The notes under the pieces were generated by a model. It was given only the letters and a program-made list of their open reading frames with translations, was not told where the DNA came from and searched no databases. Positions 26,601 to 39,400 of a DNA stretch of 64,000 nt are shown here, one piece after another (position 1 is the stretch's first letter; each line of letters opens with the position of its first letter). The DNA comes from Pterobdella sp. o SKG-2022 (Eukaryota; Annelida; Clitellata; Hirudinida; Piscicolidae). The DNA is taken from assembly GCA_964035795.1 (NCBI GenBank), contig OZ038321.1:20648283-20712282 (forward strand), read 5' to 3'. A program made the position numbers and the translations under genes.

Positions 26601-29600
26601 CACCCAACCATGCTTTGTTAAATATCTTGTTTGATTTTTACTATTTTTGTATACAATATTTTGAAATATATAAAAATCATATATGATTAACATTCTAATT
26701 TGCATTTTCTTCAAAGCTTTGAAAATATCGACTCAAAGCTTTAATTATTGAAACTCGGGTATGAAATTGTTATACGACCCACAAATCCGCATAATTTTAT
26801 TAGTTATGGACATCAAACAAACTTTATTGTTGCTTTTAATTATGTCTTTACACATAAAATACTATATAAAGTGAAAAAATTATATTTTTTTAATTCTATT
26901 TGTCTACAAATATGCCTAAAGGTAGTAAATTATCATTGGTAAAATAAGTCCAGATCCTGACCTTAGATCAAGTTAGAAAGTCTAGAAAGAAAAAGCACAC
27001 ATCATTAGACTCAGTAAAAATATTATTTTGAAGTTGTTGAAGTCACCTAAAAAATATAAAAACGCAAAAAGAGAAGGAAAAAAATCCAAAATGACCCCCC
27101 AGGCCACAAGAAGGCTGATTCGCCAAGCTAGTATGGGCACTGTCAGCAGATCAACTTCGAAAAGATCAAAAAATACTTCTAACACGTTTTGAGCAATTCA
27201 AAATTCTTGCAGTATGGCATGACAAAACGTGTTCCGTGGACGAGCATTTGGCACAGCGAAGTCACGTGGTGTAAAAAGAAATGCAAAATTTACCAGAATT
27301 GGACAAAAATCATTTTTAGTGATGAAAAGAGCTTCACTTTGGATAGTTCTGCTAGGTGTCAGTACCATTGGAAGTATTCCAGGCACCCACCAAAGTTGTC
27401 CCTAAAACGACAATCCGTAAGGTGAATAATACAAGATACGACGTTTAATATAGTAGAAAACTACCCACAATATATTCCAAATGAACATTTCATTCAGACC
27501 TTCCTGCGTAGGAGTCAAACTACAAAAATAAACAAAAAAATTACTTGATAAAGGATAACAAAGAGAAATCCATGCAATGAGAGTGACCAGAGGAATCTAC
27601 CTAGGTCGTTGTATTCAGGACAAAGAGCCTGGCATGGGGAATAGGTTGAAATAAAAATACTTTGAAATGAACTATGTTTTTCATTTATTTAAAATGTATA
27701 GCAGTATTTGTATAATGAATAAAAAATTTTTCGCACATCAAAAAAAAATTGAAGTTGTTCAACAGAGAAAAGGTCATTTGTTGGGAAAAATTATATTTTG
27801 AACAGTTACTCGAATTTGGAAGCTTCAGTTGAATTTGAAACATTATAGATTCAAACAATCGTTTTTACTTAATGTTGTACATGGTCAATTATAAGAAATA
27901 TTTTATAAAATTCCTTTTTGTTTGAATAAAAAACGTATCTTACTATCTTGGGCTGGTTGAAGGGAGGCCAAAGTTCTAATTTTTCTTTAAATAACTTTGC
28001 TTCTTTCGCACTGATCGTTAATAGTTGTTTAAGGATTAATCGTGTTATATATATATGTGGCTTTCTAGTTTATTTCAAAGGTTCATATCGAATAGTGAGC
28101 AAACCATCACGGAGCTACACCAATTAGAGCGCTTTCAATTATTTTTTCTAGAAAATTTTTTTATTTAGTTATGTATACAAAAACCTAACCTTAATAAATA
28201 AGCGTTGTTGTATAACAACTTTTGCCAACGTACAAATCCTCGTTTTTCAAACTTTTTTATCGATTAAAACTTTTATTGTTACAAAATTTCAGACTCATCA
28301 AAATAATTACTACTTAATAATCTATCAGTCTCAATTTAATGACACTTAATTTTATCAATTGATATTATAAGTTAATCTTGAAACTATTTTTATTTAACTG
28401 CCAAAAAACTCTTGTTTTGTTAATATAAAAAGCACACAGACCATTTGTTGAAGTTGGTGATGGACTTTTCATATTCACTTGCACATATGCTCCTTAGACG
28501 CACCATGATTGGGTTATATTCTTTCAAAAAGTACTCGGCTAAAAAGTTCAACACTCATTAAAATTATTCAAAATTATAAGAACACAATAATTACGTTTTA
28601 AATTGTATTTTCCATCTACCCACGAGTAATAGGGACCAAGAGTAGGAGGGGTGAAAATTGCTAACTGTAATGTTTCAATATTGAAATGAAAAACATGTAT
28701 GAAGTAGAATTATTCACGATTAAAAAAAATATATTAATAGTTGTTACCTCTTGCAGATATTTATCTGATCCAACCAAATATTTTGACATAAAAGGCCCTC
28801 TAAAATTTATTTTAAATTTTGTTTGTTTTTTTAGTTCACAAAACGATTGATATTTTTGGAAAATATGTTAATAAATTACTAATATATTGCTAAAAAGTTT
28901 TAAAAGTTTTAGTCATTTTAAACTATAAATTTCAGATCAAAAATTTCAAAAACTAGCATTGAATAATTATAAATTATACGACATATTATTATTATTTACC
29001 TATTTGGTATACGCTCTTCAATTTCTGAGTAAGTTTTGTCTCCTATTGCTAAGATACTAACAAATTCTTCTCTCAACAAACCCTTTTCATTGACACCTGG
29101 ACAAATTTCAGCTTGATCGATAAAGATATTCATTAAAATGATGATAAAAATTCACTTATAAATATATCGATTTGACATTTTTGTACAAAACAAAAACAGT
29201 TTCTTGAATACTCTCATTGGCTAGTCACTAAAGCTCTTATACGAGAAAGCAGTTCTAGTAAAAAGGCAAAAAACCTTATGCACAACCTGTACGTAAATGG
29301 AAAGTTTTTCTTCAAATAAAATAATTTATTATTTAAACTTTCATTTTTAAAAAAAAAACATAGTTAGGAATATTATCAATTGCCAATAAGTTTTTTCCAT
29401 TGTTTTTTGTCAGTGGCAGTTGTTCTTATTTTGTGCAAATCTTCCAGGTTATTAAAATTAATACTGAGAGATTTGAGGTCATTTTGTAGAACGGACACTA
29501 TTGTAGTTTTTGGTCGGCCTCGGGTTGTTTTGTTTGGAGCTTGGAAGTATGCATCCATTGATGTTTGCGCAGGCGAGTCTGGACTCAGTCTTAGTATGTG

Positions 29601-32600
29601 TCCTAGTAAGGTAAATCTTCTGTTTCTTATTGTGGAGCTGAGTTTTAGTTGGCTAGTGTTAAAGTTTGGCAAATAAGCACTATGGGTTCGGCATAGTCTA
29701 CAAAAACTCAACTGAAATCATCAAAACAGATTTGATATCAGACAGAGTAATGAGTGTCATTGTGAGAATAAATAAAGAAAACTTTTCTATTGTTGGAGTG
29801 TATGGACCAACTCAAGTGAGAGCTTTAGCAGATGAAAAATAAAATAATGCTTAAAGTAATTTTTTCATGTTTTTCAAGTTCCATCAGAGATCTGAAGATT
29901 TCCGAAGTTTCTATAATAAGTTAGTTGATTGGTACAACGGTTGAAACACTATTTTCCATGAAAGGTTATATGTTGAACACTTTTTAAAAACTGGAACATG
30001 CAGCAGTCGACTGTTATTTTTTTCACCAAAACTTTCTAACGCTTTTGATGTTAAAAAGTGCTATAAAAACTAATCTTGAAATCAAACGCATATGATAAAA
30101 TGCAATTAGAAATAAGGTCAAAGTGGCATTAACTTCAAGAGTTCCTAAGTCACATAATTATTCTACAAATGAAAAAATACATTAACAATAGAAAAAATAT
30201 GATGTAATATTAATTTATTTTCGTTCAAGTTACGTGTAATATTTTTTTAAATACATGTTTTTGCCAAAGAAACTCACCAGACAAAACTCTTGTAGTGGCA
30301 ACTAAGACAAAAAAGAATAGAACTTCATCCAGCATGTATAAGCGAACTGCCTCACCTTTGTAAACTTCGGATTTCTTTATGGCTTCAAGAGATTGAAAAC
30401 TGTTGGAGTAATTCCAAGTTTTTTTTGAACTTCTCCATATTACATATCTTTCACCTTGTTTCATTTTTATTTTTCATCACAAATAAATAATAATGAAATA
30501 TACGAACTGCCATAAAACTAGATGCACAAACGAATCAGCTTGGATCTGTGAAGCTGCTAACTAAGGTTCAATACAAAAAATGTATTAAAAAAATCAATAA
30601 ATACATAGAATTTCAAAAAACCTGGATAAAGAACAGATCAGGGTCAACTGTGAGTGCAGAAAATTGGGGGCATTTGTAAAAACGCGCCGTACTAGCTACC
30701 ATTCGTCCAAGACGTTCCCATACTTTATTCACCATTTCGGCTGCTCCTGCCTGATGCAAAATGATTGGACATTATAGTTGCAGACGTTTATTTAAGCTAT
30801 TGTATATTTCAAAGAATATTTCATCTATAGTCACTTGACCAATGATTTCTAATTCTTTTTGACCAGTAATTTAAACGCTCATTTTTTATTAGTTTCAGAT
30901 TTTGTATTTACTTATTTATATGAAAAAATCACATTTTTTTCTCAATTATCAATCAATAATATTTCATGTATATAAACTATTAGCGTGAAATCATGTGGAT
31001 CTCTGAAAAGTGGAGAAAAATGAAACGAAAAACCATGTTTGTCACCCTATGTATATATATATATATGGGTTTTCATTTGCGCCCAAACTCTGATTAAACG
31101 TTCAAAAAAATGTCGGCTTATATGTAAATAAAACTATCAAATAAAAAAAAATTATAACTAACACTGTTGCAAAAAAACAAAAATAAAAAAAATTCTTAAT
31201 TTGAAAAATTATCCTATTCATCAATATAAAATTATGTACATTTAAGGATTTGATTCTGAATTTATTACCCAGACTCTGATGGGAAATTGAACAAGTTTTT
31301 CTATTAATACATCGGTTAAGGTCACGTGGGATGATTTCAGAATAGACTTTCTTGTACATGTAGCTACACACAATGAATAGAGTCTGTGTAAGGGCAAATG
31401 CAGGCTAACATCTGAGAGTTTCTGGAGGATTGATATTCTATTTTCTTAAAAGCTTATTATTCACTGAAAATAATCATAAATCTATTTTTCATTTTACAAA
31501 AAAATTGAAGTATTTTCTTAGTTCAATTTTTCATACACTTAAGAATACGAATTTTTCTAGTAAGTTCTGTTATTATTTTTGTTTTATAAAAAATTTCTGA
31601 AAAGTTTTTCATTCAGAACAAAAAAGTTGAACCTGTTCACAACTAGAAGCATATAATGTTAGAGACTGGTTTATCTTCAATAAGAGACGGTTTGTTTCTT
31701 CGGTTTCTTCTTCAGTTACATATTCAAAAAGAGTCAATGCAGGCAACATGCATATCTTTAGTGTTTTAGAATCAAATTATAGCTTTTCAAATAAAAAAAA
31801 AAAAAATATATATATATAAGCTTTGCTTGACAGAGATAACAAAATTAGTCTTCATTATCAAAATATTTTCTCACTATTTGCATTTTCTTATGAGCAAGCA
31901 AAACTTAATGTCACTTGTTTTTACAATAAAATACTTGGATTAAATGCTAAACAATTTTTGATTCAAAAAAATATTAGAAGACCCTAAAATACACGATATT
32001 TCGATATATATTCTTCCAAGTTATTTATAGCTATGTCAAAATTAATTTTTGTAAATTTTATATATGAAAACTTATTCAAATGTTCACTTCAAAAACTGAA
32101 TTGAAGGTATGATAGGCAGGTTTTGTCTCATAAGGTCTTTCTTGTAATTTATTCAACACATCAATGCCTTTGAAGAATTGTAAAAACAGTTACAAACTAT
32201 ATGAAATATAACCCTTTAAGATTCAATTTTTTTTAATTAGCTGATAAATAGCTTTGCAAATCAAACATTAAAAAAAGCTTAATTCAAAAAAAAATTTTTT
32301 TAAATAGATTCAAATTTTAGCTGTTTATTTCATTTCTCAGTTGAGCCATAACTCAAAAGCGGGATCATTTATCACTCCAAGCTTTATGAGTTCAAAGTAA
32401 ACTAAGCTCACAGAATAAAAAAAAACCTAGATTGATTCGATAGAAACAATGTAGAAAAAGACATGCGAGCTTGAAAAGCAAGGAACTTGAAAACGATGCT
32501 TGGACGCCAAAGGTTCAACACAGTAAATGAAGGCATAGAAACAGTTTTTAGTCTTCAAAAAATGACGATTTCAAAGATACTTTATTTTGAAGAAACTAAA

Positions 32601-35563
32601 ATTTTCGCTAAGTACAAACTTATCATAATTCATTAGTGAGGTTATTGTAAGAATTTTTCAGATACATATAGGGATAATCATAGATAGTAAAGTAGCGGAT
32701 TAAAGTTAATGCTCTAAGAAAGAACATAATTAAAGTTATTGTAATTATTTATTTCAAAGGATCTTTATTGCTTATTTATCTTTTTTCTTGTCTTCCACTA
32801 TCATTCTTTGGTTTTTTATTTTTTTTAGAAGAGGATCCCATGCTTTTGATTTTACATCTCTAAAATAAGGTATAGAAACAAATTTTTGAAAAAGTATTAT
32901 ATATTATTAGACTATGTTGAAACTTTTGATTTTTTATTCGAAAAATAACGTGCATTTGAATAATAAACTTCACAAAAATATTATCTATGAGATGAATAAA
33001 AAATTATTAGTTACCTTGCAAGGCCTGCACAGTTTTGATCCATATACTAACAGCACAATTGTTTTTTATAAAAGCCAAAAAACCATTTTTGTTGCCTATT
33101 AAAAAAAGAAAATCTGTTGCAATAGGGCAGTAGGAATCTATAAATACACTGTTTGTATCATACACATGAAAACTGATAGCTCCTTCATCTGTGAATAAAA
33201 ATTTTAGAATCAAACTACAAGTTTAATTAGAATTTGAACTGACATGCAATAATTTAAAATTTCAATAAAACAGATTTCAATTATGATATGAATTAAAAAA
33301 CCAAACTGTTGTAGTAAGTCAACACCATCTTGAATAGATAAGAAAGGTGAGACAGAAAAATGTTGTGTTTGTCAATAACTTTAGTAGTACTCAAAAGTTG
33401 TATTGAAAGACTTGTATATTGAATTTCGTCAATTTTAGTAATACTTCTACCAAAATTTGTGTAGTTACAGGAAAAGAGATAGTTCTTTGTGTAAGTGTTA
33501 TATAAGGCTTTCTGATTCGAAAAAAAATCGAATAAAAACTAAAATAGAACCATATTGAATAATAGTGACAACTACCGTTTAATCATTTGAAGCTTTGAAA
33601 GTATATACAAACCTTGAAAGATTTTATGGATGAGAGAAGTATTAAAAATTTTGCGATTCTTTTATCAAAGTTATTTTTAACAAAAAACAAATATAGAGTG
33701 TCAAGGTAATGCTTTTGAACAAAGACTTTACTTTCTTTTTCCAATTTTTTCACATCTGCATAGATGGTTCTTTAATGTATGATGCATTATTTTTTTAATA
33801 CTTACTGTTGATAACTTTATGTAAAGCATAATCTTTCAGGATTGCTGTTTTTATAGAATTTTGATTTGAGAAAATTTTTAGTTCTGTTGAGAAAGATTTT
33901 GAGTTTTTTTGGGGTTTTTTATCGTTTTAATTTTGATACCATTAACTAGTTGTAGTATAAACTGAATAAGCATTGAAAAAGTATAAAGCATTCAAAGGAA
34001 ATTTTATTTTCTCTAATGTTTTGATACCAATATTCAACAAAAGACCCAACCTTACCAGACTAATCTTTCAGTTCAAAATATTTTAAACAAGAAATTTAAT
34101 GTTTAATATTTCATAAATTTTTACTAGGGTCAGTCTCCCAAAAAAAAGCCGTATCCGTGAATGCTTCTGCAATAATTTCTCTTAACTTGTAGCTTTTTTC
34201 AGCAAGTTCATATAGCAGGTCTAACATTGAAAAATACAAGTTATCTGTGTATATGAATTTATAGAAACTCTTTTTAAAATGACCCTTGTATGTTATTTTA
34301 ATACCAAGAATTGTGTACTTGATTTTGGGTTTTTCAAAAAAGAAGACACCATTTTAGCAATGAAAGATGGTATGAGACTTTTCGTAGGAGCAGTATAGTG
34401 GGGAGGAACAGGTTGTGAGTTTTTTGCGTTTTTTGATTTTTCACAAAAGCTGTAAGTATTTATGAAAATTATAATAAATTTTTATTTTTTCAAATTCGAT
34501 TTATTCTGTTTCATGCAATTCTAAGAGGATACGGTAATCGGATAACTCGAATATTGGGCCGGTCCTAAAGTATTCTATACGTTGAACATCCGAACACGGC
34601 TGTAACTTAATTTCTCATCTACTTCATTAAAAGAATAAAATGAATGGTTTGAATGAAATTTTCTATTTAATAATTCCAAAAGCAAAGAACACACGCAGCA
34701 GGGTCCATTGCCTCTGAATCGCCGCAATCACATCGGCCTACCAGAGAGTTGGTTATGAGCATGTTGAAATCGTGTCCTGTAAATGTTTTCAGTTATATAT
34801 AAAATTTTTTTCATCTAGTTGATTAAATCCAATTGTTTATATGATTTCATAAATTTGGTTGAAGAGCGCAAAATCTTTCAGTCTGATTTAAAATTATAAA
34901 AAAGTCAAGCAATATAAACTAGTACTCTAGAAAAATGAAAGATATTGGATCTACCAAAATCATCATCATTTGAAAAATTTGTGACATTATTTTACTTCGA
35001 TATTCAAAATTTAAAACAACCTTCGTGCAACGCAGGCTCAAAACATTCTTCACAGAGAGCCATAACTGGAACGCGGGCACAAGTGTAGCATTTATAAATT
35101 ATTGCTTTTTCTGACCAAACAACTGAACATGTCTCTGAACTTCCAAACGTTTTTACTTTGACAGAAACATTTATACAAATATGAATCGTTTTGATTGAAA
35201 AAACTATCTTTCAAATTTATGATTTCTAGTCTTACTGGTTGGTAATCATTTTTTTATTTTCTAAACGGTTAAAGTTTTGATGTGGAAATATAAAAATCAT
35301 TGGCTTTGAAACAAATTTTATGATGCAATATAATAAAATAATTTCAGATTTTTTGGTGTTACAGCATGTGAGTGACACAAAATTGAAGTTCATATAACAA
35401 ATTTTTGATAAAATTTAAAATACAAACATTCTTTGAAAAATTTTTTTTTTTCCATCCCGAGTATAATAAGCTGTGTAAACTCCTCAAAAAAATTCGGGCG
35501 TAATGCTTCGTTAGAAACGAAATGTGTTTTTTTGAATTCTTCCAGACCTTCCAACTCAGTCAT
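19852..35563 (-). CDS. UBR3-like: UBR3-like E3 ubiquitin-protein ligase (N-recognin family), full length
   Basis: A large multi-exon gene whose product should attach ubiquitin to substrates recognised through a UBR box. Exon 1 (35,428-35,563) starts MTELEGLEEF. The UBR box follows at 35,021-35,155 and 34,691-34,776 (CSVVW, YKCYTC, CEECF, GHDFN, CDCGD). Central exons align in order with human UBR3: SLHLPLHRLYSL (about 31,400), AGAAEMVNKVW to VDPDLFFIQ (30,640-30,760), MLDEVLFFFVLVATTRVLSG (30,285-30,345), KEYNPIMVRLRSI (28,480-28,520), LCPEYNDLGRFLWSLSLHGF (27,560-27,632) and VEESILSLLLKLFEKH (about 25,570). A lysine-rich segment precedes the RING exons (23,350-24,290), and a UBR C-terminal domain ends at the stop, 19,852-19,854. 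Exon phases at the first junctions are consistent and I saw no break. A diverged paralogue lies just downstream. UBR3 versus UBR1/2 is inferred from the UBR-box and LPLHR regions. Confidence 0.88.
21000..21380 (+). repeat. Dispersed repeat family R1, copy 1
   Basis: A segment with less A+T than its surroundings. The core at 21,165-21,250 has GACAGTTTGCTTTGTTCTTG followed by TCAACTAGAACCATACGCC. Diverged reverse-strand relatives lie at 46,850-47,110 and 49,530-49,830. It sits in an intron of the upstream UBR3-like gene. The plus strand happens to give an open frame, but the family relation shows it is a repeat. Class unknown. Confidence 0.55.
23350..24290 (-). other. RING domain exons of the upstream UBR3-like gene
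   Basis: The RING that recruits the E2 enzyme is spread over several exons. The first pair of ligands is ECCYCHENL (about 24,240). The central ligands are WLQTCEHLIHEDCFHEF (23,765-23,840), matching YVQTCGHTLHIDC of human UBR3. The last pair is EFWCPKCSQLCNCV (about 23,500), matching EFTCPLCRQFANSV. All zinc-ligand pairs I can place are present, so the ligase should be catalytically competent. Just upstream (24,580-24,650) is a basic helix, KRQVQKKKETLKKEMEVKKQ. None of these exons has a counterpart in the downstream copy within the window. Confidence 0.87.
26575..27430 (+). mobile_element. Tc1/mariner transposon relic
   Basis: The plus strand gives broken pieces of a Tc1-like transposase. 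LKSPKKYKNAKREGKKSKMT and TRRLIRQASMGTVSRS (about 27,030-27,165) belong to the helix-turn-helix region. KIIFSDEKSFTLDSSARCQY (27,307-27,366) is the block with the second catalytic aspartate, followed by RHPPKLSLKRQ. Stops and a frameshift separate them, and no final catalytic Glu was found. Upstream, GGTACGAAATTGCCATAC (about 26,583) and a similar GGGTATGAAATTGTTATACG (about 26,757) look like two terminal-repeat starts. It lies in an intron of the upstream UBR3-like gene. Confidence 0.75.
29372..29690 (-). mobile_element. LINE 3' end (reverse transcriptase C-terminus), minus orientation
   Basis: The minus strand encodes RRFTLLGHILRLSPDSPAQT, then RGRPKTTIVSVLQNDLKS and TDKKQWKKLIGN. This is the C-terminal tail typical of RTE/I-type non-LTR retrotransposons (LGHVLRM, GRPKTT, DRxxWxxL). 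The coding end lies at the low-coordinate side. On the other side it abuts an oppositely oriented endonuclease piece of the same type of element. It lies in an intron of the upstream UBR3-like gene. Confidence 0.78.
29678..29842 (+). mobile_element. LINE endonuclease fragment, inverted relative to its 3' end
   Basis: The plus strand reads HYGFGIVYKNSTEIIKTDLI then ENFSIVGVYGPTQ, matching the apurinic-like endonuclease domain of non-LTR elements, whose VYxPT motif is diagnostic. It begins where the minus-strand C-terminal piece stops. The head-to-head junction without a gap fits a single insertion with 5' inversion (twin priming), although two independent insertions are possible. Confidence 0.7.
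31793..31820. repeat. Poly(A)/(TA)n simple repeat
   Basis: A run of A followed by alternating TA, in an intron of the upstream UBR3-like gene. A second short (TA)n tract is at about 31,050-31,068. Confidence 0.8.
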
Positions 35564-36414
35564 TTTGAAATTTATTTTCTATAGAAAAGCAAAATATAAA
35601 CTTGAAGCATGACGTTTAAATTTGTTTACTTTTAAATATCAACTTTTATTTCTATGTAGAAAGTAATTTTCAAATTTCTCAAGTTGTAATCACAGCTTTT
35701 CAACCATCGTTTCACACCAAAATATTACACTTACTTTGATTACCGAAAAACCATTTATTTTTTAAAAAGCTTTTCTTTTGAATTTTCCCACTCTTATATG
35801 TTCTGAATGTTTTAAAAAATAGGGTGACTTTTAATGTTAGAGGATCAATATATGTCATGAAAAAGTTCGAAGTTTAAGTATAAGTATAAAAGTATAAAGA
35901 AATATATGTTTTTCTATCAAGTGAACTATTATGTATGACGTTATGGTCTAATGTTACCTTTATTATAGTATCAGTAATTTCTATACGTTTTTATTGAAAC
36001 ACGTTCAACTTAGTGACGATAAGGATAAACCATGAAGCTTTTATTCTTTATTCTTTAATTTTTTCATAGATCATGTCACATTACGACATAATTTTGAGGT
36101 AAATATAAATTATTAAATTTTTTCAGCTGTAATAGAAAATAAATAACATCAGAATTGTTTTGTTTAATAAAAAGTTTGAGATTTGAACTCCACGTTCTAT
36201 AATATATTCATTAAAAACAAAGTTATATCTCCCGATATCTTAACCCTTATCATAAAATTTATGTTAATGCTTAATATATTTGTTGCGTAAAAGCTAATTG
36301 AGCTAAAGAATAGAAACTATTTCACTAAACTGAAATTTATATACCAAGAGTGCTTTTCAGGATGATTTGCTGAACACTACTGGAAAGTTTAAATTTTCAT
36401 ATTATTACGAGTAC
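35564..36414. promoter_or_regulatory. Bidirectional promoter interval between UBR3-like and GCNT-like genes
   Basis: The two start codons face away from each other across 851 bases, so both 5' regions must lie here or in upstream non-coding exons. A pyrimidine-rich acceptor (TGCTTTTCAG) at 36,351-36,360, just before the GCNT coding exon, suggests a 5' untranslated exon further left. I see no convincing TATA box or other element. Confidence 0.45.
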
Positions 36415-39400
36415 ATGCGTTTGCTAAGTCGAAACAAAATACTCCTTTTATTATTGAATTTTTTGGTTTTTATTGTAAATTTTTGGTTCATCAACAAACC
36501 AGCTGCAAAAATTCATAAGACCACTCTACAAAAAGTAAATTTAAAACAACAAATTTATGAACCTTTAATCGAAGTTGGACAAAAAGATCTCATATATATT
36601 AAAAACAGTTCTACAATTAATAAACATGCTGATAATATTATAAATTCCAATATCAAGTTGAAATTCTCTGCAAAAAACAAAATTCATAAGATATATTTCA
36701 ATGGATACCGAGTTCCTCCAATACAAACCACTTCAATTGTGAACTGTGAAAAAATATTCAAAGGTGATGAAAATGAACTTTCTAGAGGGGAAAAATGGAT
36801 GGGGGAAAACCCAAAAATACCTTTGTCTGAACAATTTTATTTAGAAAGTACAAAGAATTGTGAAGATTTCAAAAAGCAAAGAGGTTACGTTCAACATCCT
36901 TTATCAATGGAAGAGGCCCAATTTCCTCTTGCTTTCAGGTAGGAATGAAAGTTTATCATGAATACTTATCACATCATATACATACAAAAATCTGCCAATT
37001 TATTTGTTAATTGTGTGTTTTAAAAAAAGTTACAAAGATTGCCTATAAAACATCAATTTGAGGAATTAAATTATATTTATTTAAACTTAAGCTACAATTT
37101 TCGATAACTTTACCATAAAACATTAGCATATTATAGCTTAAGTTTAACTAAACGTATTGAAATTCCTCAAATTGATGCTTTATGGATAATCACTACATAA
37201 GATGTTTTTGAAAAGTTACAAGGAAACTTGAGTTTTTAAAAATTTCCTTTTTCATGTTTTCTCAAATTCCATAAAATTTTAGGTTTAATTTTTTTAAATC
37301 GATACAAAATGAAAATTTTTATTTACTATTCAGTCAATAAAAATTTAAATTTCAGCATTTCTTCTTTTAGAGATATCGAACAAACAGAAAGACTTCTCCG
37401 TTCAATTTACCACCCACAAAACCTGTACTGCATTCATATAGACACAAAATCTCCCATTATTTTTTACCAAGCTATCAGATCTATCGCAAATTGTTTCTCT
37501 AATGTTTGGATTGCATCGAAATTGAGCCGAGTGAAGTGGGGGGACATCAGTGTCATAATGTCAGAGATAAACTGCATGAAAGACCTTTTAGAACATTATA
37601 GGAGGAAGTTCAAGTATTTCATCAATCTTACAGGACAAGTTAGTCTGATTATAGAATTATTTACAAAAACTTTGTCAAATATATTTCGCAGTAATGGTTG
37701 TTGCATACTTAAACTTGCCAATTATGGAAAAAGAAAATTTTCATATACATATCGCTCAACGTATTAACACAGGCTTAATGGAATTTTTTGTAAAATCGAT
37801 TGTATCATGTATTAAAACACTGAAATGTTAAATGAAACTATTTTGGTACAGGAGTTCCCATTGAGGTCAAACTTAGAACTTGTAAAAATAGCAAAAATCT
37901 TCAATGGTTCTAACGATATCTCAGGATCAAGTTTTCGGTAATAGAAAAGTTTTTTGTAAAATAACATGCTTGTTTACTAAAAATAAATTCCCAAAATATT
38001 TTAAGACACTAATTTTTCAAAATACTTATATAAATTTTTTAAAAAAGCATATTACAAAAAGGTCTGCCTAAATCTGTAAACATTTTTGACAATATTGTAG
38101 ACAATAAAGAATATGAGGAAAACAAGTTTTGAGTGTGCGAAAGTTAATGGAAAGATGATGAACCAGTTTGACCAGAAGAGAGTTTTTTGACCGTTGATGA
38201 TTCAAAATAAGAGTGAGGTAATGGTAACATAGACTAAAATCCCGATTATATTGGTAAAGGTAGAATGAAAGACAAAAAAACTAAAAAATATATTTGTTTT
38301 TTAGTTTTCGGCATGTTCAAAAATTTAGGTTTTAGAAAAGATTGGATATAAAGCCTGTGTGAAAAAATAATATTGTGGAAAAAAAGATTTGTTTCGAAAA
38401 AAGCTAAAGAAAAAGAAGTTCAGTAGGGGATTCTATAACCATACTAGGGTTATAGAGTTAAGGAAATAGATAATTGGCATGGTCAATTAGTGTGGTTCAC
38501 TTAAAGTCCCATTTGTTTTGATGGAGCACAAAGCTAGCTGCTAAAAATGAGTTACGACTGGAACAAAAATGGAAAATTTAACTAGCATATTAATACTGTT
38601 TTAAGTTTTATTAATAACATTGTTGGAACTTCAAAATTGTTTGACTATTAAACAAATACATCAAGGATGGAAAAAGGCAGAGTATCTCACAAGTGGGGCC
38701 ATAAGTGGAGTCATGAATACCAACAAAATGTTCTGCACAACACAAAAATACCTAAGTCCCCTTACCCTTACAATATCACTCTCTTCAAAGGGGAAACGCA
38801 TGGCTTATTCAGTGTTAAAATGGTAGAGTTCATTATGGAAAGTTTCCATGGAAGAAATTTTTTTGAATGGTGTTTCGATACTGCTCATGCTTCGGAACAC
38901 TATTGGAATACACTCAACTATAACCCACAACTATCAGCTCCTGGTAGATATATCGGTAAGCTCAAATCCTTTATCAAATTAGTAAATAAAATTAAATATT
39001 TTTTTAAATAATTGAATTTGAAGATAAAGACAAAATTTTTAATGTTTTTATATTGGCACTTATCTCATTGAACCGTACAATACTGATTCCATGTTTTCTT
39101 AAATTGGAAATTTCCAATTTTTTCAAGTATTTTTATTTGAAACAGGCGATTTAAAAATTGCTGACCAGTATTTCTTGCACCCCAACATTCGAGCAAAAAA
39201 CTGGGTAAATTTATATAGGTATTAACCTTAAACATACTTTAATAAATTATTTAATATTTCAATTTTAATTATTTGTTCCTGTAGAGAACAATGGCCGTGT
39301 TATGGTAAGGTGGTTCGAGGGCTGTGTATCTTTTCTCTCAGAGATCTTTCATGGCTTGCAAACAGGTTTTGAAATATAAATATTTTCATAACAATAATTT

